Source: Conoideocrella luteorostrata (lineage: Eukaryota; Ascomycota; Sordariomycetes; Hypocreales; Clavicipitaceae). Taken from it: DNA of 64,000 bases. Each line of letters begins with the position of its first letter. Position 1 is the first letter of the stretch. Shown here piece by piece: positions 34,721-44,813 of the stretch. The notes under the pieces are model-generated. The model had not been told where the DNA came from. It saw nothing but the letters and a program-made list of their open reading frames with translations, and ran no database searches. The stretch is taken from assembly GCA_032433595.1 (NCBI GenBank), contig JASWJB010000119.1, positions 53,538 to 117,537 of the forward strand. The letters run 5' to 3'. Position numbers and translations under genes: made by a program.

Positions 34721-35255
34721 TCATTTCCTATACCACATTCGCGTAATTTTTGTTCGGCGCATCTTTGCTTGAAGTTGGAAGACACCATACATCAGTGCTT
34801 CTGCCGTAGGTGGGCAGCCAGGTACATATATATCCACTGGTATGAGTCTATCGACACCACGAACGACAGAGTAGCTGTAGTGATAGTATCCGCCTCCATT
34901 CGCACAAGATCCCATGCTGATCACCCATTTAGGGTCAGGCATCTGGTCATAGCACTGACGTACTGCCGGCGCCATCTTGTTCGTGACAGTTCCAGCCACA
35001 ATCATCACATCGGCCTGCCTAGGCGACGCTCGGAAGATGATTCCCAGTCTGTCTTGGTCATAGCGAGGCATGGATACGTGCATCATTTCGATGCCGCAGC
35101 AAGCAAGTCCAAATGTAAGTGGCCACATGGATCCTTGGCGTGCCCAGTTGACAAGTGAATCAAACGTTGTACTACATGCGTATGTCAGCATACGACATCA
35201 TCTTGCTATTTTTCTATTTTTTTTTTTTTCAGTTTGCGGCCGGGTGAGGGTGAGG

Positions 35256-35292
<37 letters not shown>

Positions 35293-35616
35293 TGAGAGTG
35301 AGAGTGAGAGTGAGGGTAAGGGTGAGGGCAAGAGTAAGGGTAAGAGTGAGAGTGAGAGTGAGGGTAAGGGTGAGGATGAGGGCGATGAGGTAGAATTTAT
35401 ACAACAGACAGCTACCCACAGGACAAACTCCACGGCATTCGAGTCTTTTTCTCTCGCCATCATGGACGACGGTTTGAGTTCGTTCTGGAGACTCAGGTTC
35501 GGTGAGACTCGAACTGGTCGGGCTTGACTATACGCGTGTCGTAAGAACATTGGGAGAGCGAAAGAGAGGAAGCACTGTCGACGGATATTGAAACACTTTT
35601 CGCCCACTCGCCACAT
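34721..35616 (-). CDS. complex I PSST/NDUFS7-type subunit, divergent copy (215 aa)
   Basis: The 20 kDa Fe-S subunit of NADH:ubiquinone oxidoreductase, which holds cluster N2 and forms part of the quinone pocket in the mitochondrial inner membrane. Two exons, 35420-35616 and 34721-35171. The 248 bp intron (GTGGGT...ATGTAG) joins 'AVEFVL|TTFDSL', and a minisatellite fills over half of it. The first ~45 residues are basic and lack acidic clusters, as in a mitochondrial presequence. N2 ligands are present: Cys90-Cys91, Cys155 (MGSCANGG) and Cys185 (VPGCPPT). The sequence departs from the highly conserved core: '[11 protein letters not shown]' where 'CCAVEMMH' is usual, and 'VVRGVDRL' where 'RGCDR' is usual. 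This suggests a second copy, possibly resistance-related. Diverges from the composite regulator gene. Confidence 0.88.
35244..35384. repeat. hexanucleotide minisatellite (GTGAGA/GTGAGG), about 23 units
   Basis: About 141 bp of degenerate hexamers within the intron of the PSST-like gene. On the coding (minus) strand it reads CTCACTCTCACCCT..., a long pyrimidine-rich tract with CTCAC in nearly every unit. It produces spurious Arg-Val, Ser-Glu and Leu-Thr frames in several reading frames. Confidence 0.95.
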
Positions 35617-36270
35617 TGCTGGTTTTTATTTCCCTTAGTTAGAAAAGTGTGTGAAACCCGCTGCATCTATCAAGTTAAACCAATACGTACCGGATAGCTT
35701 GGTTTGCGGGAGCATCTTGTCTTGCAGCCGTGAACCTTGCAAGCTAATTCGTTCTTTTGCACCGCAACCGTATTAATCTTTATCCCTTCGTAGGTCATGT
35801 TTATTCTTAGTAAATGTCGTCTTGCGTGGACGGATAGTTCACAATGTACACAATGCCACTTACAAGGATTGGAATTGAATAGATTTGGACGTCGAAAGAA
35901 GGGAAAAGCTGTTTGCAGAAGTTTAAAGAAAGAGTGATCAACAAATTTTCACTCCAATGACAGGAAATAAGCAACTTCGAACATAACGAGGACTCCAGAC
36001 TCATCCTCAGGCAGTCAAACAAGGCCAGCTGGGTGTAAGTTGGGATATGGATTTCCACTTTGGGCATAGCGCCCTATCGATTGTACACGAAAAACAGCGC
36101 CAACCCACCGTTTTAATCCGTCCTACATCGCATGTCGCGCACATTCCCACCCCATACCAAGACTGCATCCATCGGCGAAAACCCACCTCCTGTTAACATC
36201 GCGACCTCAAGCCCAGCATACACGCAATCATTAGGAACACATACCAGGCACTTGATTTTGTCAGCGCCGA
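35617..36270. other. divergent promoter region, PSST-like gene / composite regulator
   Basis: 654 bp between two diverging start codons. No gene. A shared promoter would fit co-regulation but no specific site was recognised. Confidence 0.5.
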
Positions 36271-38667
36271 ATGCCGGATGTGCCCACGATGCCGCCAGCA
36301 AAACCGGCACCACCCGACCACCTGACAGATGCTGCACCGCCAAAAGCATATGTATGTGAATCGTGCGGCAAGCGATATCAGCGGAACACCCACCTCCGTC
36401 GCCACGAAGCAACGCGTAAGTGGTTTATTTAGCTTGCTCGAATTATTAGTCCTTTGCATTGGATGTAACATTATTTTCTGTAATTGCAATTTTCGTTCTT
36501 CACATGCCGTTCTTTCCCGACGCAGCTCTCTTTCTACTCGCGACTTTTTGGCCTTCTAGCGCACGATGTTCATCGCCGCATCATGTATTCCACGTTCTGC
36601 GAGCTTCTTTTCACAGCTGCCAGAGCTCCAATGGCAGCATAAGCTGAATTTTATCATCGCACAGATATCAAAGCGCCACGGTTTAAATGCCAGTATTGCA
36701 ACAAGGCATTTGCGCGGGGGTACGTAACTATGCCTGTGTTTCTGTGTGTAGAGCCAGGGTGCTTCAGTCACTAACATGGCAAAAGGGATGTCTGTCGGAA
36801 GCACTCGTTGAGCTGCCCGAGAAAAGATGACCAGACGAGCGTTCCCAAGCTTCGGCGTGGCCAAAAACCGAGAGCTTGCGAAGCATGCCACCAAAGTAAA
36901 GTCATGTGTGATACTGCCACGCCGTGCGCCCGCTGTGTTTCTCGCCAATTGACCTGTCGCTACCGTCAAAAATCCGAAACAGACACTGTTTACTTCAAAC
37001 CTGAATCGAGGAGTTCCAACCGCGACGGCCCTTCAACAGCCAGCTCTGTGTTTCTGCGCGGCCTTACCAATCCCGAATCAGAGACCATGATGGAGCTGTT
37101 CGCCGACGACCATGCTGTCAACGAGAAAGTGCCGGATCTGGATGTTGAGTCCAAGTTCTCGAGCATGCCTCCAGCACTGGTCAGCTTCGACAACATAGAC
37201 TTTGGTCCTTGGAGCTTTGTGTCCTTTCTGGGCGACGAGTTCAGCGACTTTGGAGCCTCGGACGACGTTTCAGCCGCGTCAGAATTGACCTCCTCAGTGC
37301 CCATATTCACAGACGAAGGGCGGCAGAGATTACAATACATTTCAGACGAGATCATTAGGGAACTAGGCAAAAGCCATGCATTTCTTGCTTCGTATGAGCC
37401 CTCCTATTCCGACAATTTTGACGAAGACCTGGCGCGAGAAGTCTTTTCCGCAGAGAGTCTGGCCCGTTTTGTTTCAGTCTTCTTCCGACTTAGCCATATT
37501 CACTTTTCCCTCGTACATATTCCCTCGTTCGGGTATGAAGATACCCCGGCGGCTCTCGTTCTGGCCGTTGCTATTGGAGGTGCGCTGCGCTCCGCACCTC
37601 GCGACGACGCAATAGCATCACGGCGCTTCTCCACCGTGGCCGAAGACTACATATTTCGGCACATGCAAGGCATTGTGGTCAACGAAACAGCCTCAAGGCC
37701 AACTAAAAGCATGCTGTATGCCTTGCAGGCTACGATTATCATCCACAACATCCAATTTATGCGGAACGATGCACAGGTCCGGCGACGAACGTTGTATCAT
37801 CGACTACCTGCGTTGGTAGCTGCAGTGCGACAACTGGGGCTTTCCAGGCACAAGCACTCCAACACAATGATTTGGGATGAATTCGTGTATGAAGAGCTCT
37901 GCATAAGGTAAGGCAATCCCCCCCCCCCCCCCCTTGCGCGCGCGCCCTTCCAGCACATATAGTTGGGTTGGCCCGTTTAGAAAGCTGACTACCTAAACTA
38001 TGCGCAGAGTCGGATTTTGGTCTGCCGTGTCTGACTGGCATCAATGCGGCATGTTCCACATATCTCCGCAGATATCGATCAAGGAGATGACTGGTGATAT
38101 GCCCTGTCGGCTGGAGCTATGGGACGCATCGGACCCGGAAAGCTTTGCCAGTAAGGTCCATGAACTTGGTTACAACCCCCCACCGCAATGCTTCTCGTCC
38201 CTATGCAACTTTATTGAGCTCTTAATGAGGGATAAGTTGGGAGAGTGGCAGTCCATTCCTGTGGGCAGTCTAGCAGTCTCGGATCTCTCAGCAGCAACAA
38301 CAGGTATAGTTTCTCTCAGTCTCCTCCAATTTTTTTTTAAAAAAATTTGAAGTTCATTAGTTGCTAAGAACCGGTAGCGTTGAGCTCCATGGTCATGTCA
38401 GCTCACCTCAACGGCACGATTATGGCAACCGGCGCGGCACTCCTCCGTGCGTTCGACCGATGGCAAGCTCTGTGGGCTGCTGTGACGGCCAAGCTCGATG
38501 CAGCAGCGCTTCAGCGGATTGGAATGGCTAGACATAGCGGGGATGTAAATCTTCTAGTCCGGAAGCTTGTTGAGGTCGCCATGTCGGGTGAGGAGCAGCC
38601 CTCGTTTTTGAAGCGAGTCGGGCATGATTCTCTTCATGCTTTGTACGAGTTCATTTCAAACCATTAG
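36271..38667 (+). CDS. composite transcription factor: two C2H2-type fingers plus Zn2Cys6 (635 aa)
   Basis: Five exons inferred: 36271-36415, 36665-36719, 36786-37907, 38008-38303 and 38378-38667. Together they give 635 codons and every junction keeps the frame. An in-frame stop at 36253-36255 limits the start. Finger 1 has Cys29, Cys32, His45 and His49, the last codon split by intron 1. Finger 2 is C2HC: Cys57, Cys60, His73, Cys77. A Zn2Cys6 cluster follows at Cys98, 101, 108, 114, 117 and 124. A fungal_trans region occupies the middle ('LARFVSVFFRLSHIHFSLVH'). Such C2H2 plus Zn2Cys6 proteins are a known minority class of fungal regulators. It diverges from the PSST-like gene. The 55-nt exon 2 would be missed by most gene finders. 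Confidence 0.82.
37918..37933. repeat. C16 homopolymer in intron 3 of the composite regulator
   Basis: Starts 10 bases after the GTAAGG donor and is followed by alternating GC. Slippage-prone, and a likely place for sequencing length error. Confidence 0.9.
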
Positions 38668-39483
38668 ACTACGCGTTTCCCTCTTGAATGATACACCTCC
38701 CCGTCCCCTCTTCTCTCTCAATTTTTTTTTTTTTTTTTTTTTGGTTGCAACTTCAGATAAATTTCTGTGTCTTTTAAAACTCCGCTCTAAGTCTCTCTCC
38801 CTCCCTCTCTCTCTATATATATATTGTGCTTATTTTTTTAGTCTTCTGTAAATTCATCTCTAGTCATGACTCAACATAATACATGCCGGCTATGCCCTGC
38901 CAGGGAATATTGACCAGAACTTCTATCTTAACAGCAGTGGACTTGCGTCGTGTGGCGCGGTGAGTCGGACCATGACCAGAGTTCAGTTCAAGGCCGCAAA
39001 AATGAAGCTCTTTGCAACAAAATCGCGCTTACTTCTGCGCTTTAGTGCCTCTATTTCTTGTATCCCGTATGGAGCACATTTATGGGTGATGTACTAGCTC
39101 CACCTTGCTCTTCATAGGTCAAGACAATTCAAGGGATCAGAATTGTCACAATGTGAGCAGCTATGGTCATCTAGTTAAGTAGAATTGTCCTTGTATTCTA
39201 GCTGACATTCGAAGAATTAGACATCTTATTACACATAATTTTCAAGCTAATAACCTGAGGCACAAATTCGGGCCGTAAATCTTATCTTACAATGTTGCGC
39301 TGCAGAGTCTGGGAATTTCCCTGCGGAGTTCTCCATTAACCAAAGGGTTCTGCGTGACAGGAATCAATAGATAGATAGGACATCGTGCGTTGTGACTTAT
39401 GTACTAGGCCTATTCATATACACATTATTTATGTTCATATATATATATCTTGGATCATGTGTTCGTTATCAGGTCGGCCTTAT
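38668..39483. other. convergent intergenic region with T21 run
   Basis: 816 bp between the stop codons of the regulator and the carboxypeptidase genes. It has a run of 21 T (38722-38742) and a CT/TA-rich tract near 38800-38825. No gene seen. Confidence 0.6.
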
Positions 39484-41047
39484 TTACTTAGACCACTCCC
39501 CGCCCATCCATCGGTTCAAGAAATCCAGCGACCCCTCACCCTCATACTCAGGAACAGTATGGCCAGCCTTGTAGATCTGCATAAACGAAAAGCCCTGCGC
39601 GGCACGCACATTGCCATAGTTCTTGCCGGACTTGGCCCGTAGCTCCTTACTCTTGGCAGAGTTGAAGGCTGACTTGCCGGGCCAGTCCAGAGCGTTCACC
39701 CAGGCTCTGTTACCAAGCCAGTTGCAGATGTAGTCGATATCACCGGCGTAGATCAAGACGGGGATCTGGGCCAGAATACCAGGGATCACCCGCTGGGCAG
39801 GCGACATCCAGTCACCAGCGCCGACAAAGTCATTGTACACGACGCCGCTGCACTGGCTGTAGCGGCGGTCGACTTCCACGCCGAGCGCCTCCTTGGTGTT
39901 CTGGTCCGTGAGGAACTGAGAGGCGTAGCTGGTCTTCCCAGTGCCGTCGGGACTGAGAATGTCATACACGTTTCCACGGTAGACGCCCAGGACGTTGCTG
40001 TTGCAATAGCTGGTGGCCCGACTGCAGGTATTGGCATTGCCGCCGTCGTAGCACGCCTTGATTTGGCGCTTGCACTCGGGCTCGGCGTTCTTCATGCTCT
40101 GGCAGTCGCTGGGCGACAAGACGGCCGGGTAGCCGCCCTCGCCGCACGCCATGGGCCGGTAGTACGAGTACTGGACGTACGGGTCGGTAAGGCCATTTCC
40201 GATAGCCAGGCCCTTAAGGTTAATGTTGCGGTCTTTGTGGGCGAGGATCTCGTTCCCAATGGCGGGGATGTAGTGTCCCGCGTAGGACTCACCCGTCACG
40301 AAGAAGTCCTGCTTGGCGTACTCAGGGAATTCGTGGAAGAAGAGGGTCAGCAGCGCGTAGATGTCCTTGGCGGCAGCAGGGGACGTCTTGGTGCGGTTGT
40401 TGCTGTAGGAGTAGCCTGTGTTGACAGGCTGATCGATGAAGATGACGTTGGCGTTGGAGTTCCACGAGTATGGGTTGCTGACGGGCTTGAGGTCGCTATT
40501 GGGAATGGTGGACGGGCCGAGTTCGTCAAACAGACCGATGAAGGACGAGCAGCCTGGGCCGCCATTGAGCCAGAGCACGACGGGGTCCTTGGATGGGTTG
40601 CTTCTGGACTCGAAGAACCCTATTTTCCTGCAATGTTAGCCGTGTACTTCAAATTCACTTCGCTTAGTTGTTCTCGTTGACATTTTCTTCTAAGGCACAG
40701 AGGCCCCCCGCAACAAAAAAGAAGAAGAAAAGAAACTTACAGTAGAAGAGATGCTTGTCCGTATCATCATCGTCCAGATACCCACTGTATTGCTTCACAG
40801 TATCAACACCCAGCTCTGAAGGGTCATTTTTGCGCACCCTCAGCTGGTAGTTGGTCAACTGGCCCTCCAGTCTCTTATGCGCGCCGGGCTTCTGGCTGTC
40901 AGCCTGAACGCGGCCACCCTTGACGATGTGGTCCCAGAAGCTGTCTGGTCTACGGTTGATCTTGGGCTCTTGGTCGACAGCGCCGGCGGCGGCGACGGTA
41001 GACACCGCGGCGGCAGCCAGGAACAGGGCAGAAGCAGAGAACCACAT
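39484..41047 (-). CDS. serine carboxypeptidase S10 (carboxypeptidase Y-like, 480 aa)
   Basis: A secreted or vacuolar exopeptidase removing C-terminal residues at acid pH. Two exons, 40741-41047 and 39484-40619; the acceptor AAATAG, not the closer TTGCAG, keeps the frame and gives the canonical '[13 protein letters not shown]'. A signal peptide covers residues ~1-21. A propeptide-like segment is followed by '[13 protein letters not shown]' (oxyanion/substrate loop). The catalytic residues are Ser214 in 'GESYAGHY', Asp396 in '[11 protein letters not shown]' and His456 in '[10 protein letters not shown]'. Length matches S10 enzymes. The promoter side contains a pyrimidine/purine-rich stretch. 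It neighbours another secreted hydrolase, a lifestyle hint rather than a cluster. Confidence 0.93.
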
Positions 41048-42792
41048 CCTTCTGTGAGGAAAGACGAGGAGGAAGTAGAAGAAGAAGGAGGCTGCTGATC
41101 AACACTGAATGCACACTCGCACGAACATGTGGGATCTACCAAGTGGTATTTATACTCCGGATGTTGCAATCATATTAGTCCTCTCCCATGACACTAACCG
41201 TGCGCATGGGCATCTTTTGCGAGGGCCATGGGTTTGAACAAAAAGTCAGGATGTGACGCTACTGGGTAGTTCTCGTCACACAAGGAAGGCGCATTATCTA
41301 AGGCCTATGAGAACAAGACGAACGACAGGCGAGTAAACCAGGGTGCTGGCAGGCCCAAGTCCAGTACAGGAAGGTAAAAGGCCCAGCGATTCCTCGTTCT
41401 CCTCTCGAAATGCCCACTGCGTTATCGTATCTGTCAACCGGATACTAGAAAGATGGGGAAAGCGGCGAAACCCCGAGGCATGCGTAGCCAAGAGTCTACA
41501 AGCGATGATCTTTCCGGATGCCACTCCGTACTGCATACGTGGGTTGCGTTGTCTATCGCTGTCCCGAATGGGCAGCTGGCGAAGGAACGGAGTACACAAG
41601 GACCTTGCTCCCCGCTTTTATGATTTTTTTGGCGCGCGTGAAACAATGCAACATCGGGGAGTGGCCGTGGGCATTGGCTTGCGCTTCACTTCATCACGTC
41701 ATGGGCTTTTCCTTGTGTTGGCTTGGCTCCTCGGACCGGCAGAGGCAGTGGGCGGCGGGCTGGTGAATCCCATTATCAAGGTTCTCTTCTGCCCTTTGTG
41801 CCGGCGGGTAGATGACATGGGCATGCAGGCAGGGGCAGGGTCGGATCTGGGGGACATGCATGTGGCTGCCTACCTGATACGGCCGCTCCGTTAGTTATTT
41901 AATGCATTGTGAGGACCACAGAGGGCGTCTGGTTCGGAGACAAACCGTGATTTGGCCCAACGAAAAAGCGGGCAGGCGAAGGCAAGATGGGCATGGGTTT
42001 GGGGGGGGGGGGCGCTGGGGCAAAAGTGCTGAGTTGGGGTTAGCTAGGCAAGCGGCACACTCTTGTGCGTCTTGGCCGTCGATAACGAAAATGCATTAAC
42101 TCAGCACGGGGCACTCCGTAGCTGGCGAGCTAACATAACATGTATTGGCAGCTGGCCACCGCATACGGAGTAGTCATCAGTTATGCGACAAGCACTCTGT
42201 ACTCCGTACTCCGTACAATATTGTACATTGATAGTAATCCCCCTGCAGAGGGCATGTTCGAGCATAGTTGCGAAATTTCGGGGACCGCCATCAAGTCAAT
42301 AGTCATGCTCTGTGCAGGGCGGCCTTGGCACTCGATCTATCTGATCACATCGGCTCCGATGTCGAAGCGTGGCCGCTCGCACGGCTTCTTGGCAGGCGAG
42401 CGTCGGCTCTCACTCAGATGGGATTGCTGCGACCCTCTCAACTTTGAGAAGCTGGGTGAGAGAGGGGAAAAGGTTTGGGTATCTCCGCGGGGTTCAGGTA
42501 AAGCTTGTAGTCCTGCGCTTCCGTTTAAAATATTGTGCGAAGTAATGAGGCTAGGATTGGTTTGTGACAGCAGCTAAGTTATTGTGGTGGGCGGGCCGCA
42601 GCACGAGAAATGATGCATCATCTCATTTAGGGAATCGTTGCTCAAGAAGGGGCTAGGGGTTCGTTCTCTATTAGCAGATTTTCGGTGCCGCATTCCAGCC
42701 ATCAACAACAAGGAGCTTCCCGATCCATAGTTAGTGTTGGTTTGCCGGCAATTTAGTCCCGTTTCTTTCGTCGTTTGTCCTAGCGCCTGTAG
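41048..42792. other. intergenic, 1.7 kb, with TACTCCGTA motifs
   Basis: Promoter side of the carboxypeptidase gene. It contains a G-run near 42000 and TACTCCGTA-type motifs at 41523-41531, 42164-42172 and 42199-42216 (two tandem copies). A 183-codon plus frame at 41343-41894 lacks coding character. Confidence 0.5.
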
Positions 42793-43141
42793 ATGTCTTG
42801 GGCACCTTCACTTTTTTTCCTACTTCTTCTGGTCCTAGCTCTTGGCTATTTTGATCAAAGTCAGGGTCTGAACCAGCTTTATCTTAAAATGCTCAGATCG
42901 AGTAGACTTGATGGTGGACTTTGTCAGTTTCCAGCGTTTCCAGACGGTGAGCACAGCCTTTTTTTGTTTTTTTGTTTTTTTTGTGGTACAACTATGCACA
43001 GTCTATTTATGCAACTTGCTATGTGCATCTCTTATATATACATCTTACATGCGGTTTTTTCTTTTTTTCTTTTTAGGTTCCCCCTCTCCTAGCATGCTCA
43101 CGGTTTGCGGTGCTTGTTCAAAAACTCAATCACCTTGGTAG
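42793..43141 (+). CDS. candidate small spliced secreted peptide (about 72 aa), low confidence
   Basis: An ATG at 42793 begins a strong signal-peptide-like stretch ('SLFFLLLLVLALGYF'). A GTGAGC donor at 42947 and a long T-rich tract ending TTTTTAG at 43076 would join it in frame to a short cysteine-containing tail ending at 43141 (exons 42793-42946, 43077-43141). A CTTAC branch-like element lies about 30 bases before the acceptor. The end overlaps the 3' end of the esterase gene on the other strand by 44 bp. I know no homologue. It may equally be a chance frame. Confidence 0.25.
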
Positions 43142-44119
43142 ACACATCCGCAAGCTGTGAGCCGGGCTTCGGCCATCCATGACCCATACCATCAACCTTA
43201 ATATGCTCCAAGCCCTCCGCCACGCCCTGGCACTTGTATCTGTAGTCGTGAACGCCGTTGCCCAAGTCATTAGGCTTGGGGGCATCGCACTTGTTCCGCT
43301 TGGCCCATCTGCTCACCCAGTCGGGGATGGAGGGCAGGGGGCCGCCATTGCCGTCCTCGGTGGGCTCATAGGGAATCCTCTTATCGCCAGTGCCGTGAAC
43401 TTCAAACATGGGCAGAGGCGAACGGGCGGGGTGGCAGTTGTCATTCCCCTTGACGTCAGTGTAGAAGGCTCCGGAGATGGGGGCAAAGGCCGCAAACTGT
43501 CCGCCATGTTCGGGCGAGCATGCCAGAGTGCCGGCGAATCCTGCGCCGTTGGAATGGCCCGTGGCGTAGACGCGAGACTCGTCGACGCAGTAGTTGTCCT
43601 TGATACGCTGGACAAGCGCCGATGTGAACACCTTGTCGCTAATCTTCGGGTTCGACTCTGGGTACTTGGGACCTTGCCATACTCCCTGGGGGGCAGTATA
43701 CATGTTAGCACAGTTATTTGGGGAGGTGGGGAGACGGGGAGGTTGCAAAGCGCTCTCATCTCCAGAGCTGGTGGTTGTGTTCTTACATTGACTCCCTGGG
43801 GGTAGACGACAATCATGTTGGGATTGACGCTCTTTTCAGAGAATCGAGTCTCGCCTTCAAACTTCTTGGGGTTGTTGCCCTTTCCGTGGTATGCGATCAG
43901 TAGGGGCTTGGCTGTCTTGGTGTCGTAGTTGGAGGGCAGGTGGATTCTGTAGTGACGAGTGCCGCCGCTGCTCTCGAAGCTGAATTCCTTCGTCTGGCCC
44001 GCCCAGTCGTGTTTTCTCCCGCACCCAGACGAGGCGCGGAGCTGGACAGCTGCGCCGTGGGCGCCATTAAGGAGGCCGAGGAAGACAAACAGGGCGGCAA
44101 AGTTGGAGAAGAGAGTCAT
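43098..44119 (-). CDS. secreted CE1/LpqC-type esterase (feruloyl- or acetylxylan-esterase-like, 306 aa)
   Basis: A secreted carbohydrate esterase of the PHB-depolymerase/LpqC fold, the group of fungal FaeB/FaeC-like feruloyl esterases. Two exons, 43787-44119 and 43098-43685, separated by a 101 bp intron (GTAAGA...CCCCAG) in 'YPQGVN|GVWQG'. Signal peptide at residues ~1-22. The 'LLIAYHGKGNNP' loop forms the oxyanion site, Ser156 lies in 'ATGHSNGAGF', Asp212 in 'HGTGDKRIP' and His280 in 'GMGHGWPKP'. Several cysteines suggest disulfides, as expected of an extracellular enzyme. The substrate (hemicellulose-linked ferulate or acetate, or another ester) cannot be told from the sequence. Confidence 0.87.
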
Positions 44120-44664
44120 GCTGAAGGCGCAGACGTGAGCGGTCCTATCGATGATGGTGGCTCAGAGGGGGGGGGAAGACGCATGAAAGGCTCCAGAATA
44201 TATGTACAATCAAATCAATCTATCAATCGAGAAACCAAGTTGACGACAACATCGAGATTGCCAGGTCATGAGATAGGCCGGCCGGTCCATGTATTTATTG
44301 TATTGTCCAGAGCAAGCAGGACACGCCACGCAACAATGGAAACAATGCCTTTCTAACAAGGGCATTCTCTTCGATGTGGGGTGAATACAACCTCGCCTGA
44401 CTAGATACATGCGTCCTTCGGGCTGTATCCTTCGAGCATGCATGGCTGATGGCTGCCGCGGCAGCACAAAAGCAATGTCCGGCTTACTCCCCTGGTCAGC
44501 CGCGGCGCATTGTCAGCTCGACTAGCGATGCCTTCAGCCTTGCTAGTACAAGTGGCACCCAACGAATTGTCTGTCTTTCTTCCTTGCGGCATCTAACTTT
44601 CAAACTATTCGGGCTAGTTTGCAGGCTTGGGCTCAGCAGCTGCATTCGCTCGGAGATTCTCGCC

Positions 44665-44712
44665 TCTTCTTCTTCTTCTTCTTCTTCTTCTTCTTCTTCT
44701 TCTTCTTCTTCT
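44665..44712. repeat. (TCT)16 microsatellite
   Basis: Perfect trinucleotide repeat upstream of the esterase gene; it yields poly-Ser, poly-Glu and poly-Arg artefact frames. Confidence 0.95.
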
Positions 44713-44784
44713 CCTTTTGCCTCTTCGTTTCGCCGTTTCATTCCCCTTGGATTTTGCGGTGTGCTTTGGCAACGAACTCTGTAG

Positions 44785-44813
44785 GAGTACGGAGCGCAGA
44801 GTACTCCGTACTC
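44785..44813. repeat. TACTCCGTA-family hairpin (10-bp arms, 9-nt loop)
   Basis: GAGTACGGAG and CTCCGTACTC form a perfect inverted repeat around nine bases. The same motif recurs singly or in tandem at over ten places in the window. Confidence 0.8.

Noticed and set aside
34478..35158. 226-codon plus-strand frame
   Set aside because: Lies exactly antisense to exon 2 of the PSST-like gene, whose conserved sequence explains the open frame.
35244..35384. CRISPR-like direct repeat array
   Set aside because: Units are 6 bp without spacers, inside a nuclear intron; it is a minisatellite.
35070..35616. Arg-Val, Ser-Glu, Leu-Thr and Pro-Ser rich frames
   Set aside because: Artefacts of the hexamer minisatellite read in different frames; only the portion before the intron donor (35420-35616) is a real exon.
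40620..40640. TTGCAG acceptor for the carboxypeptidase intron
   Set aside because: Using it makes an immediate in-frame stop; the acceptor AAATAG nine bases on restores the conserved 'HLFYWFFESR' junction.
40063..40680. 205-codon plus-strand Val/Gly-rich frame
   Set aside because: Antisense shadow of the GC-rich carboxypeptidase gene.
41343..41894. 183-codon plus-strand frame
   Set aside because: No domain, signal or coding-like composition; lies in a repeat-motif-containing intergenic region.
43179..43805. 208-codon plus-strand frame
   Set aside because: Antisense to the esterase gene.
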